A DNA stretch of 43,990 nucleotides. Source: Acidobacteriota bacterium (GTDB lineage Bacteria > Acidobacteriota > Terriglobia > Terriglobales > Acidobacteriaceae). The translations under genes and the position numbers were made by a program. Positions 25,601-32,737 of the stretch are shown one piece after another; within the stretch, counting starts at the first letter, position 1, and each line of letters opens with the position of its first letter. The notes beneath the pieces were generated by a model. It was given only the letters and a program-made list of their open reading frames with translations, searched no databases and was not told the DNA's origin. The stretch spans positions 1 to 43,990 of the forward strand of contig JABCZH010000021.1 of NCBI GenBank assembly GCA_013289795.1, written 5' to 3'.

Positions 25601-25828
25601 TTATGGCTTTTGGACCTTGGCGGGTTGGCCTGCGAGAAGGAAGGTCTTGGGGTACTTGCTTTCGCCGCATAACTTGAAGGAATCGAAGTCCTTGTACCAC
25701 GGCCCGTCTGGGACCTCCGGCTTCGATTCCATCCATATGCGTAGCTGGTTGAGGTCTTCGAGGCTGATGTTGCGGTCGTGCATGCGTTCGACCAGATGGT
25801 CGCGAACGGCGGCGGAAGCCGAGACCAA
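25601..25828 (-). CDS. Small conserved-looking protein, unknown function (possible partner of RHH protein)
   Basis: A 75-residue soluble protein with a helical first half (DHLVERMHDRNISLEDLNQL) and a second half reading GPWYKDFDSFKLCGESKYP, then TFLLAGQPAK. I recall similar small proteins in soil bacteria but no named function. The only start in frame is TTG at 25826-25828. An ATG at 25840-25842 lies in another frame and would join this frame only after a one-base shift, so the N-terminus is uncertain. It lies 29 bases downstream of the RHH gene on the same strand, an arrangement like a toxin-antitoxin pair, though no toxin fold is recognised. Confidence 0.6.
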   Translation of the reverse strand: MVSASAAVRDHLVERMHDRNISLEDLNQLRIWMESKPEVPDGPWYKDFDSFKLCGESKYPKTFLLAGQPAKVQKP

Positions 25829-25857
25829 GTCTCGATCTTCATTTGGTCAATGCGGAG

Positions 25858-26142
25858 CTATTCGCCAAAAACGAAACGTCCTAACTGATTGCCCAACTGC
25901 TTGACCTGCTCGGGATCGCTGGCAGCACGGAAGCGTTCGGCCAACTGAAAAAATGCCTTCTCTTTTTGTTGCTGGGCTTCGATTCCCTGTTCGATGAGTT
26001 CGACCAGCACACGGTTATCGCTGAGGGCGCGCTGTTTGGCCAGGTTCTCGACCTGTCTGGCGATCTTGGTTGGCAAGGTTACGCTTCGCCGGACTTGGGT
26101 TGGACGTGCTGCTTTTGCGCGGGACCGTTTGGCTAGCGGCAT
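25858..26142 (-). CDS. Ribbon-helix-helix (antitoxin-like) DNA-binding protein
   Basis: A 94-residue protein with a basic N-terminus and a CopG/Arc-type RHH motif: strand VRRSVTLPTKIA, helix QVENLAKQRALSDNR, helix VLVELIEQGIEA. The C-terminal half is a charged helix (EKAFFQLAERFRAASDPEQ) of the kind that binds a partner protein. The ATG at 26140-26142 is favoured over the longer open frame, which lacks protein character. The inverted repeat at 26161-26173 and a TATACT hexamer just upstream would allow autoregulation. It probably forms an operon with the following 75-residue gene. Confidence 0.7.
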   Translation of the reverse strand: MPLAKRSRAKAARPTQVRRSVTLPTKIARQVENLAKQRALSDNRVLVELIEQGIEAQQQKEKAFFQLAERFRAASDPEQVKQLGNQLGRFVFGE

Positions 26143-26154
26143 AGTAGTAGCACC

Positions 26155-26173
26155 AGTATACACCATTGTGGTG
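26155..26173 (-). promoter_or_regulatory. Putative RHH operator and -10 element
   Basis: CACCA-TTG-TGGTG (26161-26173) is a perfect 5-bp inverted repeat directly beside a minus-strand TATACT hexamer (26155-26160). It lies 13-31 bases before the RHH start, the normal position for an autorepressor site. Confidence 0.5.
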
Positions 26174-26234
26174 CAGACTCCCAGGTTAGCGCCCCAACAA
26201 CCGGGGATCTGAAGTCGACGCGTCCCAAGGGGGG

Positions 26235-26428
26235 CGCGAACCTGGGGCACCAGGCCGTTCCACCTGCATCGCTACCTTGATGAGTACATATTCCGTTACA
26301 ATAACCGTGACACGCGGGATAATCCGTTGAATGATTCTGACAGGTTTGACCTTGCCGTTCGACAGATCGTTGGGAAAAGGCTGACGTACAAAGAACTGAC
26401 GGGCAAGGGTCAGGAGGCGGTTTACTAA
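26235..26428 (+). pseudogene. IS1595-type (ISXO2-like) transposase C-terminal remnant
   Basis: From 26258 the plus strand reads FHLHRYLDEYIFRYNNRD, then DRFDLAVRQIVGKRLTYKEL, ending at TAA 26426-26428. This is the typical C-terminal end of ISXO2-like transposases. No start or upstream DDE-type part is present; sequence before about 26235 has no transposase character. It marks past insertion and recombination at the edge of the accessory island. Confidence 0.75.
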
Positions 26429-26446
26429 AAAGTTCAAGCGCCAGAA

Positions 26447-26472
26447 CCGAGGGAAACGCGAATGTCCCTCGG
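26447..26472. repeat. Inverted repeat after the transposase remnant
   Basis: CCGAGGGA (26447-26454) pairs perfectly with TCCCTCGG (26465-26472) around a 10-base loop, 19 bases after the transposase stop. No T-run follows. It could be part of the IS end or a cryptic terminator. Confidence 0.55.
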
Positions 26473-26573
26473 GGCGGAAGAAGCGATGATTAGCCCGGCT
26501 GATTCTTTGCGGGAGCCGCTAGGCTGAGCATCAAGAATGACCCCACATGCTTCTGAAAAGGAGTATGAGGTTT

Positions 26574-27581
26574 ATGCTGTGTAAAAGTCTAGAGATGCCA
26601 CAACTACTGATTCCGAACGAAGCCAGTATTCGTACAATCAGGAACCTCTTATTTCTAAATTCTCCATTTTCTGACACCAATACACCTGCCCAGTTGGTGA
26701 TGCACCCAAGGTGGGCCTTCATGGACCCAATCGCTATGGCAATGGCGGCGGCGTGGGGAGGGTGGTGTCAGCGCAACGGCTGTACTATGCAAGCGGAGAA
26801 TGTGGGAGGCCCGTCACAGAAATATGCTATACGCATGGGTCTGTTTGAACACCTAAAAGTGTCTCATGAACCCTTGGTTCAAGAGCATGAAGAAGCAGGG
26901 AAATTCATTCCGCTTACTCAAGTTAGGACAGGCGCTGATCTCGCAGCCGTGATCGGTAACGTGTCAGCGCTTCTTCACTTGGACAAAGAACCCCATGCGT
27001 TAGCCGCCGTGCAGTATTGTATTAGCGAACTTATCCGCAACGTGTTAGAGCACTCTGGCTCCATGGAAGGCGCGTACATTTGCGCGCAGCGGTACACAAA
27101 AGACCCCCCACACGTCTCAATCGCCGTGGCCGACTGCGGATTTGGAATTGCTTCATCGCTTTCCTACTCATATCCTCAGGCTGAAGACGACGATAGAGTC
27201 GCGCTTCAACTGTCCATGCAACTTGGGATCACGGGTGCGATAAAGAGTGGAATGTATAGCAGCGCGACTGACAATGCTGGCGCTGGTTTGTTCTTTACTA
27301 GAGCCATTGCGAAGGCGACTGGCGGGTATTTTGCTCTGATTTCTGGCGATGGTGCGTTTCGGATTAAGCGGCTACGTAAAGGCGAACGACCGCTGGTATA
27401 TCAAGATGCTTTCGATGATCCGCGCCACAATTTTTGGACTCTCGGATGGAGATGGCCGGGAACCGTTGCGGCAGCGGAAGTCCTAACGCAGAACGTGCCG
27501 AATTTCCCAACATTTTTCCGGTCAATAGTACAGCAACTACCTGCGAAGAAGACCGTGGCAGGAAAGATAAAATTCACATGA
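26574..27581 (+). CDS. GHKL-type ATPase with STAS-like N-terminus
   Basis: About 335 residues. A STAS-like region (about 40-95, HPRWAFMDPIAMAMAAAWGG) precedes a histidine-kinase-like ATPase fold: N box ELIRNVLEHS (about 152-161), G1 box VADCGFGI (about 185-192) and G2 box NAGAGLFFTRAI (about 234-245). No phosphoacceptor His domain, sensor or membrane segment is present, so it resembles anti-sigma-type or GHKL switch ATPases rather than a sensor kinase. Several in-frame ATGs (26547, 26565, 26574, 26595) compete; AAAAGGAG at 26555-26562 favours 26565 or 26574. Its stop overlaps the next start (ATGA), so it is coupled to the STAS-like partner. The region is visibly more AT-rich than its surroundings. 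Confidence 0.75.
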   Translation: MLCKSLEMPQLLIPNEASIRTIRNLLFLNSPFSDTNTPAQLVMHPRWAFMDPIAMAMAAAWGGWCQRNGCTMQAENVGGPSQKYAIRMGLFEHLKVSHEPLVQEHEEAGKFIPLTQVRTGADLAAVIGNVSALLHLDKEPHALAAVQYCISELIRNVLEHSGSMEGAYICAQRYTKDPPHVSIAVADCGFGIASSLSYSYPQAEDDDRVALQLSMQLGITGAIKSGMYSSATDNAGAGLFFTRAIAKATGGYFALISGDGAFRIKRLRKGERPLVYQDAFDDPRHNFWTLGWRWPGTVAAAEVLTQNVPNFPTFFRSIVQQLPAKKTVAGKIKFT

Positions 27582-27967
27582 CTGAACAAATAGAGGTAAG
27601 GGTCAACGCTGGCGTTAACGGTTTTGCGGAGGATAAGGATTCAGCCAAAGACCTTCGTAAGTCGGTTATCATGCCTTCTCTCGTCGCAAATAAGATCGTC
27701 GTTCTGAATTTCTGCGGGGTAACCTCATCAACCCAATCATTTGTTCATGCACTGATTGCTGAACCGCTCCAAAAGATGGGAGAAAGTGTGCTGGACCGAC
27801 TAGAATTCCGCTCCTGTGCGCCACAAGTAAAGAACCTTGTTGAGTTGGTAGTGGACTACTCGCTCGGCGGATTCAGTACCGGCAGTCCTATGCAAGTCGG
27901 AACCGGGCCTAAGAAGAAACCATCGGAGCGGACTGTTGCTGCAAGAAGGCAGCGAAAACGCAAATAA
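27578..27967 (+). CDS. STAS-like (DUF4325) domain protein
   Basis: A 129-residue protein. The core (SVIMPSLVANKIVVLNFCGV, then STQSFVHALIAEPLQKMG) matches the DUF4325 STAS-like fold, related to anti-sigma-factor antagonists; a phosphorylatable Ser/Thr could lie in SSTQSF. The C-terminus is basic (KKKPSERTVAARRQRKRK), suggesting nucleic-acid contact. ATG at 27578 overlaps the TGA of the ATPase gene. ATPase plus STAS partner mimics the SpoIIAB/SpoIIAA switch layout, but no sigma factor is nearby. The family is recognised; the role is unknown. Confidence 0.75.
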   Translation: MTEQIEVRVNAGVNGFAEDKDSAKDLRKSVIMPSLVANKIVVLNFCGVTSSTQSFVHALIAEPLQKMGESVLDRLEFRSCAPQVKNLVELVVDYSLGGFSTGSPMQVGTGPKKKPSERTVAARRQRKRK

Positions 27968-27979
27968 AAAGGCCGTAAA

Positions 27980-28102
27980 ATGAAACCACTACCAGCTTCG
28001 TATGTTCCCGGCAAGACTGAGTTTGAGCGATTCGATAACGCGATGCAGGTGCTCACTGTGTCAAAGGAAGAACTTCTAAAGCGGGAAAGCGAGAAAACGT
28101 AA
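27980..28102 (+). CDS. Small 40-residue protein, third gene of the GHKL/STAS unit
   Basis: The frame starts MKPLPASYVPGKTEFERF and ends EELLKRESEKT; hydrophilic, predicted helical in the second half (VLTVSKEELLKRESE). ATG lies 12 bases after the DUF4325 stop and before a terminator-like hairpin, so it is very likely co-transcribed. I recall similar very small proteins next to STAS-like genes, without known function. It could be an antitoxin-like or regulatory peptide of the unit; this is speculation. Confidence 0.6.
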   Translation: MKPLPASYVPGKTEFERFDNAMQVLTVSKEELLKRESEKT

Positions 28103-28112
28103 CAAAAGGAAA

Positions 28113-28166
28113 GAAACGGCCCGCACGGAAACACTGACTCACTGTTCCCGTTTTCGGACCGTTTCC
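28113..28166 (+). terminator. Terminator-like stem-loop after the GHKL/STAS unit
   Basis: GAAACGGCCCG near 28113 pairs with CGGACCGTTTC near 28156 with one mismatch, enclosing a smaller imperfect stem. The following sequence (CTGTTTCATT) is only moderately T-rich. It separates this operon from the convergent zinc-finger gene. Confidence 0.5.
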
Positions 28167-28170
28167 TGTT

Positions 28171-28335
28171 TCATTGAGAGGTCTTTTTGCTTGGGTATCG
28201 GCCAGAGCAGATCAATGGCCATGCCTCCTCATAGCGCATGATGCTGTTGTGCTTTGACCGCCAGTGAGAATCAATTCCGTCCCAGCCATGATAAAACTCA
28301 TGGCCACATTCCGGGCAGATGTTCGGTTTCCTCAT
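28171..28335 (-). CDS. C2H2-type zinc-finger micro-protein
   Basis: A 54-residue protein starting MRKPNICPECGHEF. Cys7, Cys10, His24 and His29 form a C-x2-C-x13-H-x4-H zinc site, with the conserved-looking WDGIDSHWRSKH stretch between. Proteins of this size and pattern recur as solitary genes in soil bacteria; a nucleic-acid role is plausible but unproven. A longer in-frame reading upstream runs into the repeat element and is not protein-like, so the ATG at 28333-28335 is chosen. Confidence 0.65.
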   Translation of the reverse strand: MRKPNICPECGHEFYHGWDGIDSHWRSKHNSIMRYEEAWPLICSGRYPSKKTSQ

Positions 28336-28439
28336 GCGCCAATCCTGCCATATCACAGCGATGGCATGCCAGTACCTATTATGACGAAGTTTTGCCAAGT
28401 ATATTACTACCGGAGTGTTGGGCGGTTTCTCGTCGGGTG

Positions 28440-28616
28440 CCGTGGAATCCCACCCTTTCGCAACGTGCGCGAAAGGATGGGGCACCCGTCCCGTCGCCGC
28501 TCGACAGCATCAAGAGAATGCCTCTCCGGGTTTATCGCGCTAGACGCTTGTAAGGGGTCCTTCGACTGCGTTCTCGTCCGCGGGGCGGACGAGAACTCCG
28601 CTCAGGATGACAGTGG
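28440..28616. repeat. Two-hairpin intergenic element, unit 1
   Basis: 177 bases. Hairpin A has the stem CCTTTCGC/GCGAAAGG (28454-28476, loop AACGTGC), extendable outward through CCCA/TGGG. Hairpin B is a perfect 12-bp stem GTTCTCGTCCGC (28570-28581) with GCGGACGAGAAC (28585-28596), loop GGG. The unit ends CTCAGGATGACAGTGG. Unit 2 follows after seven bases. Confidence 0.9.
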
Positions 28617-28623
28617 CTTGGGG

Positions 28624-28804
28624 CCGTGGAATCCCACCCCTTCGCAAAGTGCGCGAAGGGATGGGGCACTACCGCAACTCGACAGCATCGAGAGAATGCC
28701 TCTCCGGGTTTATCGCGCTGCAAGCCAGTATGGGGTCCTTCGACTGCGTTGGCGTTCGCGTTGCGAACGCCAACTTCGCTCAGGATGACAGTGGTCGAGG
28801 CGAC
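28624..28804. repeat. Two-hairpin intergenic element, unit 2
   Basis: A direct, diverged copy of unit 1, offset 184. Hairpin A has CCCTTCGC/GCGAAGGG with loop AAAGTGC, and hairpin B is a perfect 12-bp stem GTTGGCGTTCGC (28748-28759) with GCGAACGCCAAC (28763-28774), loop GTT. Stem changes relative to unit 1 are compensated on both arms. Confidence 0.9.
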
Positions 28805-29069
28805 GGACGGGAGTGTCCGTCCCACAAGCAGGTGCAGGGCCATTCGCGGGATTTTTTCTTCGAGTTCGTCGCCCATCCGAAGATTTGTGCCGGATCGGGA
28901 CGCGGGGCCTCAATTTCCCGTTTTGGCGTCGCTTCTGAAATTTCTTGTCAAGCCCCCTTCTTGGTCGATTTCTTTCTAGTGCGCTGATTCTAATCCGACA
29001 ATAAATTTCGGAATCGTGTCTCACTTGCCTCTTCAATTTGCTAGTCTGGATGTATAGGAAGTCAACGCG
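28805..29069. other. Intergenic spacer, no gene seen
   Basis: Between the repeat element and the terminator-like hairpin at 29070. Pyrimidine-rich; no open frame of protein character and no convincing promoter pair was found. Confidence 0.4.
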
Positions 29070-29098
29070 AGGCGCGGCCCACGGAGCCGCGCCTTTTT
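29070..29098 (+). terminator. Strong terminator hairpin without an upstream gene
   Basis: AGGCGCGGC (29070-29078) pairs perfectly with GCCGCGCCT (29086-29094) around CCACGGA, followed by a T-run (29094-29098). The nearest upstream feature is a repeat element, so it may end a small untranslated RNA or act as an attenuator before the nuclease gene at 29141. Confidence 0.75.
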
Positions 29099-29140
29099 CT
29101 TTGCAGCAAGAATTGGGCGACAAGAATTGGAGATCGGGAA

Positions 29141-29593
29141 ATGGAAACTGGTTGGCAGGTGGTTGGGGAAGATGGTGGAGCGCGGCGTCCGAATACGAAG
29201 CGGACGGGAGAATTCTCGGAGGCGGCGTTCCTGATGAAGGCGTCGGCGGAGGGATTTGCGGTGACCAAGCCGTGGGGCGACAGCGAGCGTTATGACTTTA
29301 TTGTGGATTCGGGGCGGCGGCTGTGGCGGGTGCAACTGAAGTGTACGGCGACGTTGCGGGCGCGAGGGTATGACGTGCAGTCGATTTACTCGGTGTATGG
29401 CAGAGGCAAAGTGTGTTATACGGCGGATGAGATTGACGTGCTGGTGGCGCACATTATTCCGAAGAACGCGTGGTACGTGTTGCCGATCGAGGATTTTGCG
29501 CCAGCGCGAAGTTTGAGGTTTTATCCGGACATCGAGTGTAAACGGGCGAAGTGGGAGGAGTATCGCGAGGCTTGGGATTTGATGAGGAAGTAG
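29141..29593 (+). CDS. PD-(D/E)XK endonuclease-like protein (group I intron-associated type)
   Basis: A 150-residue protein of the PDDEXK_5 type. The catalytic elements are Glu in TGEFSEAAFLMKA (about Glu27), Asp52 in RYDFIVD and the Q-x-K of WRVQLKCT (65-67). The block FAVTKPWGDSERYDFIVD is typical of the family first noted with group I introns. It is intact and starts at ATG 29141 with GGAG at 29129-29132. No intron or methylase partner lies beside it, so it may be a stand-alone selfish or defence nuclease. The C-terminal aromatic-rich part (AWYVLPIEDF) is shared with longer family members. Confidence 0.75.
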   Translation: METGWQVVGEDGGARRPNTKRTGEFSEAAFLMKASAEGFAVTKPWGDSERYDFIVDSGRRLWRVQLKCTATLRARGYDVQSIYSVYGRGKVCYTADEIDVLVAHIIPKNAWYVLPIEDFAPARSLRFYPDIECKRAKWEEYREAWDLMRK

Positions 29594-29726
29594 TGGGGAG
29601 TGAAGTTCTCATGTCTGGCAGAGGCGAGACATGGGATCGGCCGTTTCGCATCGCAATTCTGTTAGTGGTACAGTTTGCAGCTGCGTGGCGGGATAGTGCC
29701 CGCTGCCGTGATCCCTGGAGGCAACC

Positions 29727-30167
29727 ATGCGAGCATCCGTGTTTTATCGAATCGCCGCTGTTCTTCTTTTGCTGCTTGATGCCGGACACACCTCTGGTTA
29801 TCCCTGGTCCGATCCCGCGTGGGCGGTGGATCTTGGCCCCATGCGGTCCACTCACTTTTATATTTTGGGGTTTGACCGGACCTATTGGGATTTTTATGTT
29901 GGGTTTGGACTCACCATCAGCGTGATTCTACTACTGGCGGTGGTGTTGGCATGGCAGCTCGGCGGCCTTCCGCCGGAGTCTTTGGCGAAAATGCGCGGCA
30001 CGGCGTGGACGTTCGCGCTTTGCTTTGCCGCCATCACGGTTTTGGACTGGAAATACTTTTTTATTATTCCCATCGTTTTCTCAATCGTGATCACGTTAGC
30101 TTTGACGGCGGCGGCATGGCTTTCGGCGAAGCAGGAACCGCCCCGCTCAGACCAACAGCGGGCTTGA
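29727..30167 (+). CDS. Four-helix integral membrane protein, LIC_13387-like
   Basis: A 146-residue protein with four hydrophobic segments: about 7-22, 57-79, 89-104 and 110-131. The loop after the first segment (DAGHTSGYPWSDP) and the stretch FDRTYWDFYVGFGL resemble small membrane proteins of the LIC_13387 type, whose role is unknown. GGAGG at 29717-29721 fixes the ATG. It is expected in the inner membrane and carries no catalytic motif. It converges with the hydrolase gene at 30203. Confidence 0.65.
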   Translation: MRASVFYRIAAVLLLLLDAGHTSGYPWSDPAWAVDLGPMRSTHFYILGFDRTYWDFYVGFGLTISVILLLAVVLAWQLGGLPPESLAKMRGTAWTFALCFAAITVLDWKYFFIIPIVFSIVITLALTAAAWLSAKQEPPRSDQQRA

Positions 30168-30202
30168 GTGGTCCACCGGCTGCGGAAAGCACTCACGACT
30201 GT

Positions 30203-30961
30203 TCAACGTGTTTCGTCTCCCGCGGTGGTTGGGGGCAGGTTCGAACGCATCAGCGCCTCGGCTTGTTTCCAGACGTCTGGATCACATTCAATTTGGGTGT
30301 GGGCCTTGGCGAATAGGTGGTCGTACCAGGGATAGTCCTCACATTTCAGTGGGCTGGATTTGTAGTCGAAGCGAAAATTGCCGAGTATATGAGTGCGGGC
30401 AGGGTCGGCGGCGCGAATCCTGGGCTGGCCGTGGATAAGTCCGTCTGCCTGGTAGAAATTCGCGGCCTGGGCCACGTTGGCGGGAATGAGCGCATCATTT
30501 TGGTGCATCCTGGAGATGCTGTCGACTTGAACGGTGAGCAGCACCGGGATGCCATCCTTTTCGAGGTCGCGTGCCAGAGCGATGGCTTCCGAGCCGCCCC
30601 AGCTATGCCCGTAGATGATGATGCGTGCAGTGTGTTTCTCGCCGGGAGTTAGAGTGCCATTGTGGTTGGTGTCGAGCAGGCTGAGGACTCTTTTTCTGGC
30701 TTCTTCCCCGTGGTAGCTCTCAAAGGTTTCGACGTCTACGCCGGCGGGATAAGCCTTGCGCAGACGCGCCGCAAGCTGCACCTCGCTGTGGACGAGATTA
30801 TCGTGCTTGATGAACCCACCGACGAAACCGATGACGATTACGGGCGGCGGGGTGCGAGCCGCAGCCGGGATAACAGATTGGGCCAAGCCGGTCTGGGCGA
30901 CCGCAAGGACGGCGCCGAGGGATAGGAGCGAAGTGCGTATCCAGATGGGGAGCGAGGTCAC
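30203..30961 (-). CDS. Secreted alpha/beta-hydrolase-like protein with EF-hand loop
   Basis: 252 residues from the GTG at 30961, which overlaps the stop of the upstream gene (GTGA). Signal peptide up to about AQTGLAQS. The nucleophile elbow GHSWGG places the putative catalytic Ser near residue 120, following the strand ARIIIY. Just before it, DTNHNGTLTPGE (about 97-108) is a canonical 12-residue EF-hand calcium loop inserted in the hydrolase. The acid and His of the triad cannot be assigned with certainty. Coupled translation with the zinc-dependent phospholipase C suggests a joint role in extracellular lipid or ester breakdown (inference). Confidence 0.65.
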   Translation of the reverse strand: MTSLPIWIRTSLLSLGAVLAVAQTGLAQSVIPAAARTPPPVIVIGFVGGFIKHDNLVHSEVQLAARLRKAYPAGVDVETFESYHGEEARKRVLSLLDTNHNGTLTPGEKHTARIIIYGHSWGGSEAIALARDLEKDGIPVLLTVQVDSISRMHQNDALIPANVAQAANFYQADGLIHGQPRIRAADPARTHILGNFRFDYKSSPLKCEDYPWYDHLFAKAHTQIECDPDVWKQAEALMRSNLPPTTAGDETR

Positions 30962-32280
30962 TGTGCCGGGCTTCCCGCGACGGTTTGCATCGGCGTCACC
31001 GATCTCAGCTGATCGAGTGCAGTCAGCACCGCTTGCCACTCAGCCGGGTTTTTCTTGGTGTCGATCGGTAGGGCGAGATCGGAATAAAACAACAGGATGT
31101 TGTCGCGCAGTTCGGGAGATGTCTGATTGAACTTTTGTTTTGACAATTGGTCGAGCAACTGGGCGTAGGTGTCGTCGGTGAGCGAGTATTCCGCCGCCAC
31201 GGTGGCTTCCCCGCTATCGAGGTCACGATCGGGAAGTACGAGGGTGTCAGTACGCACCTGTTCGAGAAACGCCCGGTATTGGTCGACGGTGGTGTTGATG
31301 CTCTTGATATAGAGGTCTTCGGTTTGCGGAGTCGGGTTATTGAACCCCAGCTTCCTGAAGGGACCGATTTTCGGCATGTAGCGCAGCAGGGTTGATAAAA
31401 TGCGCGTGCCCATGCCCGGCTTCACGTAGTCCTTTCCCCAGTCGCGTTCGTAATCGGAGCGTGAAAGACGATACAGGAATTTCCGTTTCGCGAAATCCGG
31501 GGTTTCGCGCATCAGGTCTTTTTTATGGGTTTGCAGGGCGACTTGTGTCATTTGCGGAATCAGCCGGCTGACCGCGAAACGATACGAACCTACCGCCAGA
31601 TCCTCGTGAGTAAGGACGTCTTTCAATTCCACTCCGTACACCACGGGAAACACCCGCTCCAGCAGCGGCTTGGAAACTTGAAATCCGATAAAGTCGTGGT
31701 ACTGCTGCGAGGCATAACGGTTTTTCGCCACCTGCACGGTGTCGAATCCAAACTCGGTTTTCAAGTGAGCGGTCTTGTCCTGCGCATAACGGACGGACTG
31801 GCCGAACTTGGCGCGCAGTTTGGGATATTCGATGGCCACCGCCTGGTTCACTGCGGGGTGCCCGGCGATATCCGACGCATAGTGCGACAGCGCGCCCAGC
31901 GCGAAGGCGTACTCGTTGACGTCCTGGCTCTCAAGCACCAGCTCGCGCACAAAATCTCCGCTGCGAACATAGTGGACGAGGTTGCTGAACTCGCTGCTCC
32001 CAAACGGAAAGTAGCCGAGGTCCTGGATGATGGCGCCGCCGTAGGCGTAGGCATGGGCTTCGCGGATTTGATCGTCCGTAAGGCCGGGATAGCGTTTGAG
32101 CAGGAGAGGCTGAATCGCATCGGTCCAAGCGAGATCGACAATTTCCTCGTGGGTCAGAACCGAGTAGGCGGACAAACCGCCACTGCAGATAAGCACGGTG
32201 AGAAGAATCGCCGCGATGCGGATAGAAAGCAGGCGCCACCCGCTGATTGTGGCGCCTGGCGAAGTCGCGGGGTGAGGCAT
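30958..32280 (-). CDS. Secreted zinc-dependent phospholipase C-family protein
   Basis: A 440-residue protein with a signal/anchor at about 19-38. Zinc ligands of the phospholipase C/P1-nuclease-like family are visible: His44 in LTHEEIVDLAW, Asp87 in IIQDLGYFPFG, His103 in SNLVHYVRSG, and H133-x3-D137-x3-H141 in LGALSHYASDIAGHPAVN. The second half is helical and family-unspecific. Such proteins hydrolyse phospholipids outside the cell, though many acidobacterial members are uncharacterised. It is the first gene of a coupled pair with the hydrolase; ATG at 32278-32280. Confidence 0.8.
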   Translation of the reverse strand: MPHPATSPGATISGWRLLSIRIAAILLTVLICSGGLSAYSVLTHEEIVDLAWTDAIQPLLLKRYPGLTDDQIREAHAYAYGGAIIQDLGYFPFGSSEFSNLVHYVRSGDFVRELVLESQDVNEYAFALGALSHYASDIAGHPAVNQAVAIEYPKLRAKFGQSVRYAQDKTAHLKTEFGFDTVQVAKNRYASQQYHDFIGFQVSKPLLERVFPVVYGVELKDVLTHEDLAVGSYRFAVSRLIPQMTQVALQTHKKDLMRETPDFAKRKFLYRLSRSDYERDWGKDYVKPGMGTRILSTLLRYMPKIGPFRKLGFNNPTPQTEDLYIKSINTTVDQYRAFLEQVRTDTLVLPDRDLDSGEATVAAEYSLTDDTYAQLLDQLSKQKFNQTSPELRDNILLFYSDLALPIDTKKNPAEWQAVLTALDQLRSVTPMQTVAGSPAQ

Positions 32281-32283
32281 GGT

Positions 32284-32439
32284 TCAGATCCGGCCGAGGA
32301 CCAGGAGAATGACTACGATGAGGAGGACCAGTCCGAGGCCTCCGGTGGGGGCATAGCCCCAGTCTCTGCTGTGCGACCAGCGTGGGAGGGCGCCGAAAAG
32401 CGCCAGTACCAAGAGCACGATCAGGATGGTTCCAAGCAT
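32284..32439 (-). CDS. DUF3309-family membrane micro-protein
   Basis: A 51-residue protein MLGTILIVLLVLALFGALP, then RWSHSRDWGYAPTGGLGLV and a second hydrophobic segment ending LLVLGRI: two transmembrane helices joined by a short Trp/Gly loop, the DUF3309 pattern. An excellent AGGAG lies eight bases before the ATG (32437-32439). The family is often found among stress-induced small membrane proteins; molecular role unknown. It is the first member, from the left, of the envelope/stress cluster. Confidence 0.85.
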   Translation of the reverse strand: MLGTILIVLLVLALFGALPRWSHSRDWGYAPTGGLGLVLLIVVILLVLGRI

Positions 32440-32682
32440 GTGTTGCTCCTTTTTCCTAACCCAATTTTGAGGGAGGGCCAGCTTTGGTTATAGGCGTTTG
32501 GCGGGTTTGTTAATGGTCAAAACTGCTCAGGTGACGGATAGATTTGAGTCCCGGCTTAAGAGCCTCTAACCGCAAAGGGCGCAAAGTTGTGTCGCAAGGA
32601 GTGCAAAGAAACCTAGGCTTACCGTCCGGCGGAAACGCGGCCTTTCACGGTCAAGCTTGAAATAGTCAGCGGAAATAAGAAT

Positions 32683-32709
32683 GGCGCGAGCCCTAAGTGG
32701 GCCCGCGCC
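32683..32709 (-). terminator. Terminator of the YXWGXW gene
   Basis: GGCGCG (32683-32688) pairs with CGCGCC (32704-32709), then an A/C mismatch, then GCCC with GGGC around TAAGT. Read on the minus strand it is followed by ATTCTTATTT. It lies 29 bases beyond the stop of the gene at 32738. Confidence 0.75.
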
Positions 32710-32737
32710 AGTGAATCAAAGAGTGCCAGCCAGTTCC

